Shown here: positions 1 through 8,068 of the stretch, in pieces
Numbering within the stretch: the stretch's first letter is position 1
Layout of the letters: every line of letters begins with the position of its first letter
Origin: Myxococcota bacterium
Lineage (GTDB): Bacteria > Myxococcota_A > Polyangia > HGW-17
Assembly (NCBI GenBank): GCA_018821745.1
Contig: JAHJLU010000493.1
Location: 1-22,947 of the forward strand
Length of the DNA stretch: 22,947 nt
Reading direction: 5' to 3'
The notes under the pieces: generated by a model
Database searches by the model: none
The model's input: only the letters and a program-made list of their open reading frames with translations
What the model was told of the DNA's origin: nothing
Position numbers and translations under genes: made by a program

Positions 1-1
1 C

Positions 2-331
2 GCCCGCCTCAAAAAGCGGCACCAGCCCAGCATCCCCTTTATCCTCAACGAGGTCCGTGCCCGCCTGGGTAAGCCCTATGACCATGATTTTCTGCCCGAC
101 AACGGCGCCTATTACTGCTCTGAGCTTATCTCCGATGCCGTTGCTTCTCTGGGCCTGCACCTGTTCCCCCGTCACCCCATCTCCTTCGGTAAACCGGGGA
201 GTTGGGCCCGAAAGGTGTGGGAGCGTGAGTTTGCGAGGCGGAAGCGACCGCTTCCCCAGGGGGTCATGGGAACAAATCCCGTTGATTTGGCGGCGTCAAA
301 GTATGTAAAGATTATCTATTCATACAATTGA
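2..331 (+). CDS. YiiX/C92-like papain-fold hydrolase, 3' part only
   Basis: This is the C-terminal 109 residues of a gene whose start lies outside the window. Reading frame 2 is open from the first base to a TGA at 329-331. The translated stretch contains GKPYDHDF, then DNGAYYCSELI. This matches the YiiX/DUF830-type (peptidase family C92) permuted NlpC/P60-papain fold, in which the Cys of YYCSEL is the nucleophile and an upstream His, not visible here, completes the site. These proteins are thought to act on amide or ester bonds of lipids or cell-wall peptides; the substrate is not shown by this sequence. The tail after about residue 75 is basic and low-complexity. AT-rich DNA without a clear hairpin follows. 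The family call is fairly confident from the motif; the function is only inferred. Confidence 0.7.
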   Translation, partial: ARLKKRHQPSIPFILNEVRARLGKPYDHDFLPDNGAYYCSELISDAVASLGLHLFPRHPISFGKPGSWARKVWEREFARRKRPLPQGVMGTNPVDLAASKYVKIIYSYN

Positions 332-380
332 TATAATAGAATATTTTTCAGTCATTTTTTTCGAATTCGGTTTCTCATTC

Positions 381-468
381 GATTGGTTGTGACCCCAATA
401 CTCAGTTCTGTGGTAATTTGGGGTGCAAAAAAATTCTGCTCTGGTATAGTTTGAGCTGGTAACCAATC
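381..468. repeat. Nested inverted repeats around the ompA-like promoter
   Basis: Outer arms GATTGGTT (381-388) and AACCAATC (461-468) are perfect complements. Inside them ACCCCAA (392-398) and TTGGGGT (418-424) also match perfectly. The right outer arm falls in the predicted 5' leader and the inner pair lies just upstream of the -10 element. This could be an operator or a looped structure, or chance in AT-rich DNA. Confidence 0.4.
442..450 (+). promoter_or_regulatory. Extended -10 promoter for the OmpA-like gene
   Basis: TGGTATAGT at 442-450 fits an extended -10 element (TG-N-TATAGT). No good -35 hexamer sits at the usual distance, as is common for extended -10 promoters. The predicted start of transcription is near 457, giving a leader of about 25 bases with GGAG placed 6 bases before the ATG at 482. 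Confidence 0.45.
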
Positions 469-481
469 AATGGAGTTTTAA

Positions 482-2398
482 ATGATTTCAAAAGTTAGAA
501 CCACCATTTCCCTTCTCATTGTGCTGTTGTACACCTCTGTGGCCTTTGCGCAGACGGCACCACAGGCCGACAAGATCGATATTCTCACACTGAGGCCTGC
601 CCTTGGCAAGGGCCCCTTTGTCTATATCGGCGGACTCGATATGCCAGGGCATATGGAATACGGCGTTCAGATGATGTTCGGGCTGGGGATCAATCCCTTT
701 GTTATCTACAACATGAACGGTGACACTCTCGGTTCGGAAAGATCCTCCGTGGTCTCCATGCTGGCCATGGCCGAGCTGGGCGGATTTATCGGGCTCTTCG
801 GCAACTACATGGTGGGTGCCACCATCCCCGTTGGCTACGTCGCCGGTAATGAAGTTGACGATGAGGGGAACACCGTCAAGTCCCTGAGTCCCCTCGCGTG
901 GGGGGATTTCACCATCCACGGCCGCGGTCGCTTCTACAAAGTCGACGACATGGCCATCGGAGCCGATATCCGCATCGGCGTTCCCACGGGGCAGTTCTCC
1001 AACAACTTCACGGGAGAGGTGCTCCCCTCCATTCAGGTCCGCGGCGTCATGGCCTGGGGTATGGGAAAATTCAAGGCCGCCGCAGAGCTTGGTGTTCTCA
1101 TCCGGCTCAGTGCCTCCGATACCCAGTTCTTCGATGACAAATTCGAACTGGGGAACCAGATTATTTACGGCGTAGGTGCCTCCTACGAGGTAATTGACAG
1201 GCTCAATGTGAACTTCGAGCTGGCCGGCAGGAGCGGATTCTCCGCGGCGGTTCATGATCACCCCGTTGAGGGGGGGCTCAGCGCCTCCTATAATCTGGGC
1301 AAGGGTATGCGCGTTCAGGCCGGCGCCAACATCGGTATCGTGGCTGGTGTGGGTACGCCGCTGGTCCGTGGTCTCCTTGGGTTCAAGTGGATTCCCGCCA
1401 TCAAAGACACCGACGGCGACGGTATCCCCGACGAGGAGGACAAGTGTCCCCTTATTAAAGAAGATAAAGACGGCTTCGAAGATGAAGACGGTTGTCCCGA
1501 GCTCGACAACGACAAGGACGGGATCCCCGACGCCAAAGACAAGTGCCCCAACGAGGCAGAGGATCTCGACGGCTTCCAGGATGAAGATGGCTGCCCCGAT
1601 CTCGACAACGACGGCGACTGCATCCCCGATAAAGAAGACAACTGCCCCATCGCCAAGGGTACCAAGGCAAACAAGGGTTGTCCCGCAAACCTCATCGACA
1701 CCGACAACGACGGCGTCTCCGACGACAAGGATGCCTGTCCCAAGGTTCCCGGCGAGAAGAGCACCGCCGGTTGTCCCCCCGATCGCTATGACTCCGATAA
1801 AGACGGGATCATGGACTCCGAGGACAAGTGTCCCAAGGTTGCGGGCACGAAGAAATACAACGGCTGCCCCGCCTATATGTTCGACACCGATAAAGACGGC
1901 GTCGCCGACGATGTGGACATCTGCCCCAACGAGAAAGAGACCATCAACGGCAACAAGGACTGGGACGGCTGTAAAGACAGGGGCAAGCCCTGGTATAAGT
2001 TCACCAAACTCAAAATCATGGGCATCCAGCGCTATGGGCTGCAGTTCAAATTCCCGTCCCGCAAGTTCGAATGGTTCGACGGCAGGACCGGAAAAGGTGC
2101 CAAGCTCAGTGCCCTCGGCGAGAGAGCCCTTGGCCAGATCGCCCTCTTCATCAATGTGACGGCCTTCCCGAAATTCGATATCATGGTCTTCACCGACACC
2201 ACCATCGACGCCAAGAAAGCCATGGCGATCACGCAGGCCCAGGTCGAGACCATTAAAAAATACTTCATCTCCAAGCGGGTGAAGATGAACCGCGTCAATG
2301 TGGCGGCCATGGGCAGGGAATTGCCCGTCTATAAAGGAACCACCGCGCGGAAGCAGCGTCTCAACCGTCGCATTCTGGTGACCATCCCCGATCAATAG
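482..2398 (+). CDS. OmpA-family outer-membrane protein with thrombospondin type 3 repeats
   Basis: The 638-residue product begins with a Sec signal peptide (cleavage likely after AFAQ, about residue 24). Residues about 25-300 are rich in alternating aromatic/Gly segments and probably form a beta-barrel. Residues 309 to about 499 hold six calcium-binding thrombospondin type 3 motifs (DxDxDGxxD...CP) with interspersed Cys. Residues about 520-636 form an OmpA-like C-terminal domain ending TARKQRLNRRI. The Asp of the peptidoglycan site is present (D572), but the position of the usual Arg is Gln (Q587) and the NxxLSxxRA signature is degenerate. The third repeat carries Cys380 where Gly is expected. 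Start ATG has GGAG 6 bases upstream. The likely role is an envelope structural protein or adhesin with a calcium-stiffened periplasmic or surface linker. It is monocistronic or leads into the regulator downstream. Confidence 0.88.
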   Translation: MISKVRTTISLLIVLLYTSVAFAQTAPQADKIDILTLRPALGKGPFVYIGGLDMPGHMEYGVQMMFGLGINPFVIYNMNGDTLGSERSSVVSMLAMAELGGFIGLFGNYMVGATIPVGYVAGNEVDDEGNTVKSLSPLAWGDFTIHGRGRFYKVDDMAIGADIRIGVPTGQFSNNFTGEVLPSIQVRGVMAWGMGKFKAAAELGVLIRLSASDTQFFDDKFELGNQIIYGVGASYEVIDRLNVNFELAGRSGFSAAVHDHPVEGGLSASYNLGKGMRVQAGANIGIVAGVGTPLVRGLLGFKWIPAIKDTDGDGIPDEEDKCPLIKEDKDGFEDEDGCPELDNDKDGIPDAKDKCPNEAEDLDGFQDEDGCPDLDNDGDCIPDKEDNCPIAKGTKANKGCPANLIDTDNDGVSDDKDACPKVPGEKSTAGCPPDRYDSDKDGIMDSEDKCPKVAGTKKYNGCPAYMFDTDKDGVADDVDICPNEKETINGNKDWDGCKDRGKPWYKFTKLKIMGIQRYGLQFKFPSRKFEWFDGRTGKGAKLSALGERALGQIALFINVTAFPKFDIMVFTDTTIDAKKAMAITQAQVETIKKYFISKRVKMNRVNVAAMGRELPVYKGTTARKQRLNRRILVTIPDQ

Positions 2399-2408
2399 GC
2401 CGCCTATT
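2394..2408. repeat. 15-base palindrome over the stop of the OmpA-like gene
   Basis: AATAGGC (2394-2400), one central base, then GCCTATT (2402-2408) form a perfect 7-bp inverted repeat overlapping the TAG stop. There is no U-run after it and the one-base loop cannot form a normal hairpin, so it is not a standard terminator. It could be a dimeric protein site. Confidence 0.35.
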
Positions 2409-2491
2409 CCGAGGAGTCATGGCGCTTGACCCCCCTGGACTCTTCAAGCGCCCGTGGGCGACGACCCCCATTCAACAAGCAGGATGATCAT

Positions 2492-3877
2492 ATGTCAGGG
2501 AACCAAGACGAAACCATTCTCATAATTGATGATGAAAAGAACATCAGAAATGCCCTGAGACTTGTGTTGGAGGGGGAGAATTATCGCGTCATCGATGCGG
2601 ACTGCGCCGAGCGGGGTCTCGAGATCCTGGCATCACAGCGGATATCTCTGGTGCTCCTTGATCTCAAAATGCCGGGCATGGGAGGCATGGAGGCGCTGAA
2701 AATAATCAGTGAGCACAACGGGACCGTTCGTCAGATGCCTTCTGTTGTGGTGATATCCGGTCAGGCGACCACCACCCAGGCAATGGAGACCGTACGCTAC
2801 GGGGCCTTTGATTTCCTGGAGAAGCCCCTGGACCGATCACGCATTCTGGTGACTGTTCAGAACGCGCTGGATCACAGAACGCTCCTGACCGAGCGTGATT
2901 CTCTTGCGGCGAAGTTGGCAGAACAGTATGAAATGATAGGTAAAAGTACGGTTATGCTCGATCTGTTTCGCCAGATCGAGAAGATTGCGCCCACCCACGG
3001 CCGGGTGCTGATAACCGGTGAGAGCGGTACGGGGAAGGAGCTGGTGGCCCGTGCCATCCACAAGACCAGCAGCCTCTCGGGGAAACCCTTCATTAAAGTG
3101 AACTGCGCCGCGATCCCCCCCGAGTTGATCGAGAGTGAACTCTTCGGTCATGAGAAGGGGAGCTTTACGGGGGCCATCAATAAAAAGTCGGGGCTCTTCG
3201 AGCAGGCGAACCACGGCACTATCTTCCTCGACGAGATCGGTGACATGAGTCAGAATGCCCAGGCAAAAGTGCTCCGGGTGCTCCAGTCCGGTGAATTTGT
3301 CCGTGTGGGTGGTGAGAAGAGCATTGTGGTTGAGGTGCGGGTAATCGCTGCGACCAACCGGGATCTGGAGGCCATGGTACGGGAGGGAACCTTCCGTGAG
3401 GACCTCTACTTCCGCCTCTCGGTTTTGCCCCTTGTCATTCCGCCGCTTCGGGACAGGTCGGAGGATATTCCCTGTCTGGTGCAGGGCTTCGTGAAGGGGT
3501 TCTGCGAGACCTACGGGTTCCGTGAAAAATCCATTGACCCCAAGGTTCTCGAGATTCTTTCCCAGCACAAGTGGCCGGGGAACATCAGGGAACTGAAGAA
3601 CCAGGTGGAGCGCATGGTGATCCTCAGTTCCGACCACATCGGTGTGAAGGATCTTCCCACCAACTACATGGAGACGCACCTGCCCGAGTTCGAGCTCAAG
3701 GCGTTCTCCCACCTGAGCCTCAAGCAGTTTCGAAACGAGATGGAGAAAGAGTTTATTCTCATGAAACTCAAACAATATGACTGGAACATCACCAAGGCCG
3801 CCGAGTCCCTCCAGGTGGAGCGGACCAACCTCCATAAAAAAGTAAAATCCTATAATCTGTCGAGAGATACGGAGTAG
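2492..3877 (+). CDS. NtrC-family sigma54 response regulator, NtrX-like
   Basis: The 461-residue protein has the full three-domain layout. The receiver domain (about 8-125) has acidic pocket D13/D14, phospho-acceptor D57 in LLDLKMPG and K111 in EKP. The AAA+ sigma54-activating domain (about 134-375) has Walker A GESGTGKE at 176-183, a GSFTGA loop at 223-228 (Ser in place of the usual Ala), Walker B IFLDE at 244-248 and the FREDLYFRL arginine-finger region. A Fis-type helix-turn-helix occupies about 430-461. Start at ATG 2492 is preferred because AGGA lies 7 bases upstream and the receiver fold begins at once; an in-frame TTG at 2426 would add a 22-residue unstructured tail. The overall sequence is closest to NtrX. 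No sensor kinase gene is adjacent. It activates sigma54 promoters; targets are unknown. Confidence 0.93.
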   Translation: MSGNQDETILIIDDEKNIRNALRLVLEGENYRVIDADCAERGLEILASQRISLVLLDLKMPGMGGMEALKIISEHNGTVRQMPSVVVISGQATTTQAMETVRYGAFDFLEKPLDRSRILVTVQNALDHRTLLTERDSLAAKLAEQYEMIGKSTVMLDLFRQIEKIAPTHGRVLITGESGTGKELVARAIHKTSSLSGKPFIKVNCAAIPPELIESELFGHEKGSFTGAINKKSGLFEQANHGTIFLDEIGDMSQNAQAKVLRVLQSGEFVRVGGEKSIVVEVRVIAATNRDLEAMVREGTFREDLYFRLSVLPLVIPPLRDRSEDIPCLVQGFVKGFCETYGFREKSIDPKVLEILSQHKWPGNIRELKNQVERMVILSSDHIGVKDLPTNYMETHLPEFELKAFSHLSLKQFRNEMEKEFILMKLKQYDWNITKAAESLQVERTNLHKKVKSYNLSRDTE

Positions 3878-3879
3878 AC

Positions 3880-4902
3880 GTGTTCCTCTCCTCGCTCCTC
3901 GTTCTGCTGTGGACATCCATGCCGGGGCAGGGTGTTCCCCAGGATGCCCGGGCACAATTCGATTCAGCCGTGGGGGCTTTGATGAGAAAGGACACGGGGC
4001 GTGCCATCACCGAGTTCCTCATGGTCCCGGGCCGATACAAGGAGAGCCCACTGGCGCCCTGGGGTCTCTATTACGCGGGATGGCTCAATGAGCTGCGCGG
4101 CGATTACATGGCTGCCCGGCGCAACTATCAGCGCGCCGTGGACGAATATCGACATCCCTACGAGGTGTCCATCAGGGCGAGAGTGGCCTACCTGGACAAG
4201 GGGCTCGGTTCCGGCGGCCCCATTATCTTGCGGCAGTGGGACGCTCTCATGAAGGCCCCTCCCACAGGGGAGTGGGTGGGCAAAAGCGAAAGCTTTCTCA
4301 AGCGTGTCCCAAAATTTTATTACAGCGGCCGGCTTCGGATCAGGCTGGCCGCCTGGCATCTGTTGTACCACCGGGTTTCCCAGGCGCGTCGGCAGTTGGT
4401 GGAGGCCACAAGGTCCCCGGACACCGAGACCGCGGCTAAGGCGCTCAAGGCCCTGGTGCCCATCCTGGTAAACCGGGGGGATCTGCCAGGTCTTCGGCGG
4501 CTATCGAGGGAACTCCCGCTCTCGTCCATGGCCCGTGGGGACCGCTACCGCAATAACATTGGCAAAATGGTGGCCGGGATCGAGCGGGTTCGGCTCATCA
4601 ACTTTATTGTGTGGGGCTGTATGGTCCTGTTTCTGGTGTTTCTTATCTTTCCACGCAAAAAGAAGCGGGTCCACTCACTGCTGTTCTTTTTGCCCCTGGC
4701 GCTGCTGCTGTGGGTTGTCCCCGGGACAGGGCCGGTGCTGAGTACAATGGGAATTCACGTGGTTTTGCTGCTCTGGCTGTTCGGGAAAAAGCGAGGGATC
4801 GGCGTGTGGATTGGCAGCTTCGCGTACCTGATCTACACACCGGTACTGGCGCTGATCCTCACCAATCATTTCCCCTACACGCTGTTCCTCTCTCCACTGT
4901 AA
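3880..4902 (+). CDS. TPR-like exported domain with C-terminal multi-pass membrane region
   Basis: The 340-residue protein starts at GTG 3880, two bases after the regulator stop, with GGAG 6 bases upstream. An N-terminal hydrophobic segment (about 1-15) looks like a signal peptide or anchor. Residues about 25-225 are helical and repeat-like (YYAGWLNELRGDYMAARRNYQRAV resembles a TPR pair). About three or four membrane segments follow between 235 and 335, split by a KKKKR basic loop. The close spacing suggests it is cotranscribed with the sigma54 regulator. I do not recognise a named family. The layout suggests a periplasmic protein-interaction domain fixed to the inner membrane. Confidence 0.78.
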   Translation: MFLSSLLVLLWTSMPGQGVPQDARAQFDSAVGALMRKDTGRAITEFLMVPGRYKESPLAPWGLYYAGWLNELRGDYMAARRNYQRAVDEYRHPYEVSIRARVAYLDKGLGSGGPIILRQWDALMKAPPTGEWVGKSESFLKRVPKFYYSGRLRIRLAAWHLLYHRVSQARRQLVEATRSPDTETAAKALKALVPILVNRGDLPGLRRLSRELPLSSMARGDRYRNNIGKMVAGIERVRLINFIVWGCMVLFLVFLIFPRKKKRVHSLLFFLPLALLLWVVPGTGPVLSTMGIHVVLLLWLFGKKRGIGVWIGSFAYLIYTPVLALILTNHFPYTLFLSPL

Positions 4903-4920
4903 GAACACCGGTGTGGAAGG

Positions 4921-5433
4921 CTAAAAGTCACTCCTCTCATCAATGGCGAGGACCACCTTCCCTTTATTGAACCACACCAGGATATGGGACATGCCGTAGG
5001 CATAGTACCACTGCTCATGGGCATGGGGGGTGACCCGCGGAAGACGGTAAGTGGGAGATTTGAAACCAGATTTTAAGACTGCAGAGGGCTTGCCCCAGAG
5101 AGCTTTAACCATGGAAGGGGTAAATCCCTTGATATGAATGGTGAAACTCGAGTGAGAGAGAGGCGTGAGTTTGGGGCGCTTGTCTTGAGGGAGGGATCGC
5201 CGCCTCAGGACTTTTGGTGCCGTGGCCCTGAAGGGGCTCATGACGGTGCTCTGATCGACCGCTGAAAAAGGGGGTTGCTCCATGGAAATGCCGGGTTCCT
5301 TGGCCTTAAAAGCAGGTTTTCCGGGAGATTTCGGTGGTTGGAGGGTGTTTTGGGGGGATTCCTGATTCTCGCTTGAAGAACGGGAACAGGCTGCCAGAGC
5401 GCAGAAAATACTGAAGAGGATGGCGGATTTCAT
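4921..5433 (-). CDS. Small lipoprotein with BamE/SmpA-like C-terminal region
   Basis: The 170-residue product has a type II signal peptide with lipobox LAAC (Cys16), then a Ser/Pro/Gln-rich linker and basic stretch. A C-terminal segment of about 70 residues follows: LWGKPSAVLKSG, then EQWYYAYG and VWFNKGKVV. The pattern of a Gly-Lys-Pro turn, EQWYY strand and a strand ending in NKGKV resembles the small alpha/beta fold of BamE/SmpA-type lipoproteins. This is pattern recognition only. Its ATG overlaps the TGA of the acyl-CoA dehydrogenase gene (ATGA), so translation is probably coupled, an unexpected partner for a fatty-acid enzyme. It is the last gene of the operon and converges on the + strand membrane gene. 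Confidence 0.75.
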   Translation of the reverse strand: MKSAILFSIFCALAACSRSSSENQESPQNTLQPPKSPGKPAFKAKEPGISMEQPPFSAVDQSTVMSPFRATAPKVLRRRSLPQDKRPKLTPLSHSSFTIHIKGFTPSMVKALWGKPSAVLKSGFKSPTYRLPRVTPHAHEQWYYAYGMSHILVWFNKGKVVLAIDERSDF

Positions 5434-6587
5434 GAAGAGAATTCACGCCCCAGGAGGCTCCGGGCGATGACAATGCGCATAATTTCCGAGGTTCCCTCAT
5501 AAATCTCAGTCACCTTCGCGTCCCTGAAATACCGCTCAACCGGGTAATCGAGGGTATAGCCGTAGCCTCCGTGGATCTGAATCGCGCGGCTGGTGCATTC
5601 CATGGCTACCTCGGAGGCAAAGAGTTTGGCCATGGCCGCCTGGGTGCCAAAGTGTGCGCCGGGGGTGTCCGCCAGGGTGGCCGCCCGATATACCAGGAGG
5701 CGGGCGGCGTCGATGCGGGTGGCCATGTCGGCCATGGGGAAGGAGACCCCCTGAAATGCACCGATGGGTTTGCCGAACTGCTTTCGCTCTCTGGCGTAGG
5801 TGACACTGGCTCGGAGCGCCCCGGTGGCGATCCCCGTGGCCTGAGCGCCGATGCCGATCCGGCCGTGATCCAGCGCCGAGAGGGCGATCTTCAGCCCGTC
5901 GCCCTCAGTTCCCAGAAGATTTTCCAGGGGGACGGCGCAGTCCTGAAAAATGAGCTCCGCCGTGTCGGCGCAGTGCATCCCCAGCTTTTCTTCCCTGGTG
6001 CCCGTGGAGAAACCTGAAGTGCCACGCTCCACGATGAAGGCTGAGAGGGACCTGGCTCCATGTGATTTGTCCGTGGCCGCGATGACGATGGGGTGGGCGC
6101 TTCGGGAGCCGTTGGAGATGAAAATTTTGGTCCCGTTGAGCAGGTAGTGGTCACCGCTTCTGACGGCGGTGGTTGTGATGGCGAGGGGATCGCTGCCTGC
6201 CGCCGGTTCTGTCATTGCCATGGCACCCAGGTGTTCGCCAGTTGCCATTTTGGGAAGAAATCGAGCCTTCTGTGCCGGTGTGCCGAACCGGAGGATGGGG
6301 TAGATGCCCAGCCACGCATGGACCGCAACAATAAGGGAGAGGGAGGCAAAGGAACCCGCGAGCTCTTCAACCACGATGGCCTGGGTGAGAGTGTCGGATC
6401 CTGCTCCACCGAACTCCTCGGGGACCAGCATCCCCAGCATGCCCATGTCGCCCATTTCCCCCAGAAGAGCCAGGGGGAACTCGCCTCTTCTGTCCAGATC
6501 TCCCGCCCGGGGATGGATCTCGTTTTCCACAAAGGTGTGGACCACGTCGCGGATCATTTCCTGTTCTTCGTTGAGTGTGAAATCCAT
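5430..6587 (-). CDS. Acyl-CoA dehydrogenase, short/medium-chain type
   Basis: The 385-residue product spans the full acyl-CoA dehydrogenase fold. It has an N-terminal helical domain (1-118), a middle beta domain with AMTEPAAGSD (FAD/substrate contact) and NGTKIFISNG, and a C-terminal helical domain with RKQFGKPIGAFQ and IQIHGGYGYT. The catalytic base is E364 in IYEGTSE, the position used by butyryl- and medium-chain enzymes. It oxidises acyl-CoA to trans-2-enoyl-CoA in the cytoplasm, passing electrons to electron-transfer flavoprotein. Start ATG has AGGA 7 bases upstream and lies 14 bases after the thiolase stop, so the two are cotranscribed. Exact chain-length preference cannot be read from sequence alone. 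Confidence 0.95.
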   Translation of the reverse strand: MDFTLNEEQEMIRDVVHTFVENEIHPRAGDLDRRGEFPLALLGEMGDMGMLGMLVPEEFGGAGSDTLTQAIVVEELAGSFASLSLIVAVHAWLGIYPILRFGTPAQKARFLPKMATGEHLGAMAMTEPAAGSDPLAITTTAVRSGDHYLLNGTKIFISNGSRSAHPIVIAATDKSHGARSLSAFIVERGTSGFSTGTREEKLGMHCADTAELIFQDCAVPLENLLGTEGDGLKIALSALDHGRIGIGAQATGIATGALRASVTYARERKQFGKPIGAFQGVSFPMADMATRIDAARLLVYRAATLADTPGAHFGTQAAMAKLFASEVAMECTSRAIQIHGGYGYTLDYPVERYFRDAKVTEIYEGTSEIMRIVIARSLLGREFSS

Positions 6588-6601
6588 GGAGTGGTCCTGT
6601 G

Positions 6602-7783
6602 TTACATGAGTTCAATAATCATGGAGACCGCGTTGCCGCCGCCCAGGCACAGGGTGGCAAGGCCACGGTGTGCGCTGCGATCACGCATGGCGTAGTACAG
6701 GGTGGTGAGAACCCGGGCACCGGAGGCGCCGATGGGATGGCCCAGGGCGACGGCACCACCGTGGACGTTGAAGATGTCGTCGGGGATGGAGAACTCTTTC
6801 TGGACCGCGCAGGAGGCGGTGGCGAAGGCCTCGTTGTGTTCCCAGAGATCGATGTCGGAGGTCTTGAATCCCGTCTTCTGGAGCAGCTCCCAGGTAGTGG
6901 GGATGGGGGCCTCCATGATGTCTTCCGGTTTGACGCCGCTGGTGTGGTATCCCACGATGCGAGCCAAGGGTTTAAGGCCCAGTTGGTGGGCTTTTTTCTC
7001 ACTCATGACCACCACGGCGGAGGCTCCGTCGCTGATCTGGGAGGAGTTGCCGGCGGTGACCACGCCCTGGTCTTGGAACACGGGGCGAAGGCGTCCGAGG
7101 GTCTCCATGGTTGTCTCGGGTCTGATCCCCTCGTCTTTGGAGAATAAAAGGGGCGCGCCTTTTCGCTGAGGAATCTCCACGGGGATGATCTCGGCGTCGA
7201 ATTTCCCCCCGGTCTGGGCCCGGGCGGCCTTGCGGTGGGACTCCACCGAGAGGGCGTCCGCCATCTCTCTGGAGATATCATAGTGCTGGGCGATACGTTC
7301 CCCGGTGTTGCCCATGTGGTAATTGTTGTAGATCTCCCAGAGCCCGTCGTGGACCATGGAGTCAACCAGTTGGGAATCTACCATGCGATAGCCGTAGCGG
7401 GCGTTGCGCAGGAGGAAGGGGGCCATGTCCATGTTTTCCATGCCGCCGGCGACGATGATCTCGTGCTCTTCGGCCTTGATGGAGTTTGCTGCCAGCATAA
7501 TACTCTTGAGGCCGCTGCCACAGACCTTGTTGATGGTGAGGGCACCCACGTTGACGGGAACTCCGGCTCCCATGGCGGCCTGGCGTGCCGGATTCTGCCC
7601 CTGTCCGGCGGGCAGAACGTTCCCCATGATCACCTCCTGGATCTGGTCCGGTGTAAGCCCGGCACGGGCGATGGCCTCTTTGACGACCAAAGATCCCAGG
7701 ACCGTTGCCTTTACATCCTTGAGAGTTCCGTTGAATTTTCCGATGGGGGTTCTGACGGCGGAGACGATAACTGGCTGATTCAT
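6602..7783 (-). CDS. Thiolase, acetyl-CoA C-acetyltransferase family
   Basis: The 393-residue product has the standard thiolase length and all catalytic parts: nucleophile Cys88 in NKVCGSG, His349 in VALGHPIG and Cys379 in LCLGGGN. It starts MNQPVIVSAVRTP, the usual thiolase N-terminus, at ATG 7783 with GGGAG 9 bases upstream. An in-frame start further upstream (7915) is rejected because it lies upstream of the predicted promoter. It condenses two acetyl-CoA or cleaves 3-ketoacyl-CoA. With the acyl-CoA dehydrogenase downstream it suggests beta-oxidation or the reverse butyryl-CoA direction. Hydroxyacyl-CoA dehydrogenase and enoyl-CoA hydratase are not in this window. Confidence 0.95.
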   Translation of the reverse strand: MNQPVIVSAVRTPIGKFNGTLKDVKATVLGSLVVKEAIARAGLTPDQIQEVIMGNVLPAGQGQNPARQAAMGAGVPVNVGALTINKVCGSGLKSIMLAANSIKAEEHEIIVAGGMENMDMAPFLLRNARYGYRMVDSQLVDSMVHDGLWEIYNNYHMGNTGERIAQHYDISREMADALSVESHRKAARAQTGGKFDAEIIPVEIPQRKGAPLLFSKDEGIRPETTMETLGRLRPVFQDQGVVTAGNSSQISDGASAVVVMSEKKAHQLGLKPLARIVGYHTSGVKPEDIMEAPIPTTWELLQKTGFKTSDIDLWEHNEAFATASCAVQKEFSIPDDIFNVHGGAVALGHPIGASGARVLTTLYYAMRDRSAHRGLATLCLGGGNAVSMIIELM

Positions 7784-7829
7784 TATTTTTGGCTCCCGAT
7801 GGTTTGTGGTTGGCCGCCTGCCACCGACG

Positions 7830-7841
7830 CTGCCCGGGCAG
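7830..7841. repeat. 12-bp perfect palindrome in thiolase leader
   Basis: CTGCCCGGGCAG is a perfect palindrome inside the predicted 5' leader of the thiolase operon, about 35 bases downstream of the predicted transcription start. It could be an operator for a fatty-acid regulator; a GC-rich chance palindrome is equally possible. Confidence 0.3.
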
Positions 7842-7880
7842 GCCATGGTGTGGGGAGGATCGCTCCTCGACACCCGGCTA

Positions 7881-7909
7881 ACTGTAGGTTCAAACGACAA
7901 CACCGTCAA
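7881..7909 (-). promoter_or_regulatory. Sigma70 promoter of thiolase operon
   Basis: On the - strand TTGACG (7909-7904) is followed after exactly 17 bases by TACAGT (7886-7881). This is a near-consensus housekeeping promoter. The predicted transcript start near 7874 gives a leader of about 90 bases before the thiolase ATG. Confidence 0.6.
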
Positions 7910-8040
7910 GGACAATTCCCCTTAAGGAAAAACCCTGAAGAGAATAACATTTATGGGGGAAGGAGTGAAAAGCGAAAAATTTCACAAATCTACTTGGCCA
8001 AGGAGCTGGGGGATGTCAGCAGGAGAAAAGGGCGGGTATT

Positions 8041-8068
8041 TTGACAACCCGATGATCCACGATAGAGT
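8041..8068 (+). promoter_or_regulatory. Sigma70-like promoter of the 81-residue gene
   Basis: A perfect TTGACA at 8041-8046 is followed by a 16-base spacer and TAGAGT (8063-8068, four of six consensus bases). The predicted start of transcription is near 8075, about 58 bases before the ATG at 8133. Confidence 0.5.

Noticed and set aside
488..2395. A 635-codon open frame on the - strand opposite the OmpA-like gene
   Set aside because: It mirrors the sense gene exactly, has no ribosome site or domain, and arises from the GAC/GGC-rich codons of the repeats. The sense product has a signal peptide and clear domains.
2426..2491. Upstream TTG start for the first sigma54 regulator
   Set aside because: It would add a 22-residue tail with no match to the receiver fold; ATG 2492 has AGGA at proper spacing.
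2837..3955. Long - strand frame opposite the first sigma54 regulator
   Set aside because: Shadow of a gene whose sense frame has complete receiver, AAA+ and helix-turn-helix motifs.
4905..4914. ACACCGGTGT palindrome between convergent genes as a terminator
   Set aside because: It has no loop and no T-run on either strand, so it cannot act as an intrinsic terminator in this form.
7784..7915. N-terminal extension of thiolase to 7915
   Set aside because: The extension reads through the predicted promoter and lacks family similarity; MNQPVIVSAVRTP is the normal thiolase start.
7235..8044. A + strand frame running from within thiolase into the spacer
   Set aside because: Mostly antisense to thiolase, no signal or domain, and it crosses the divergent promoter region.
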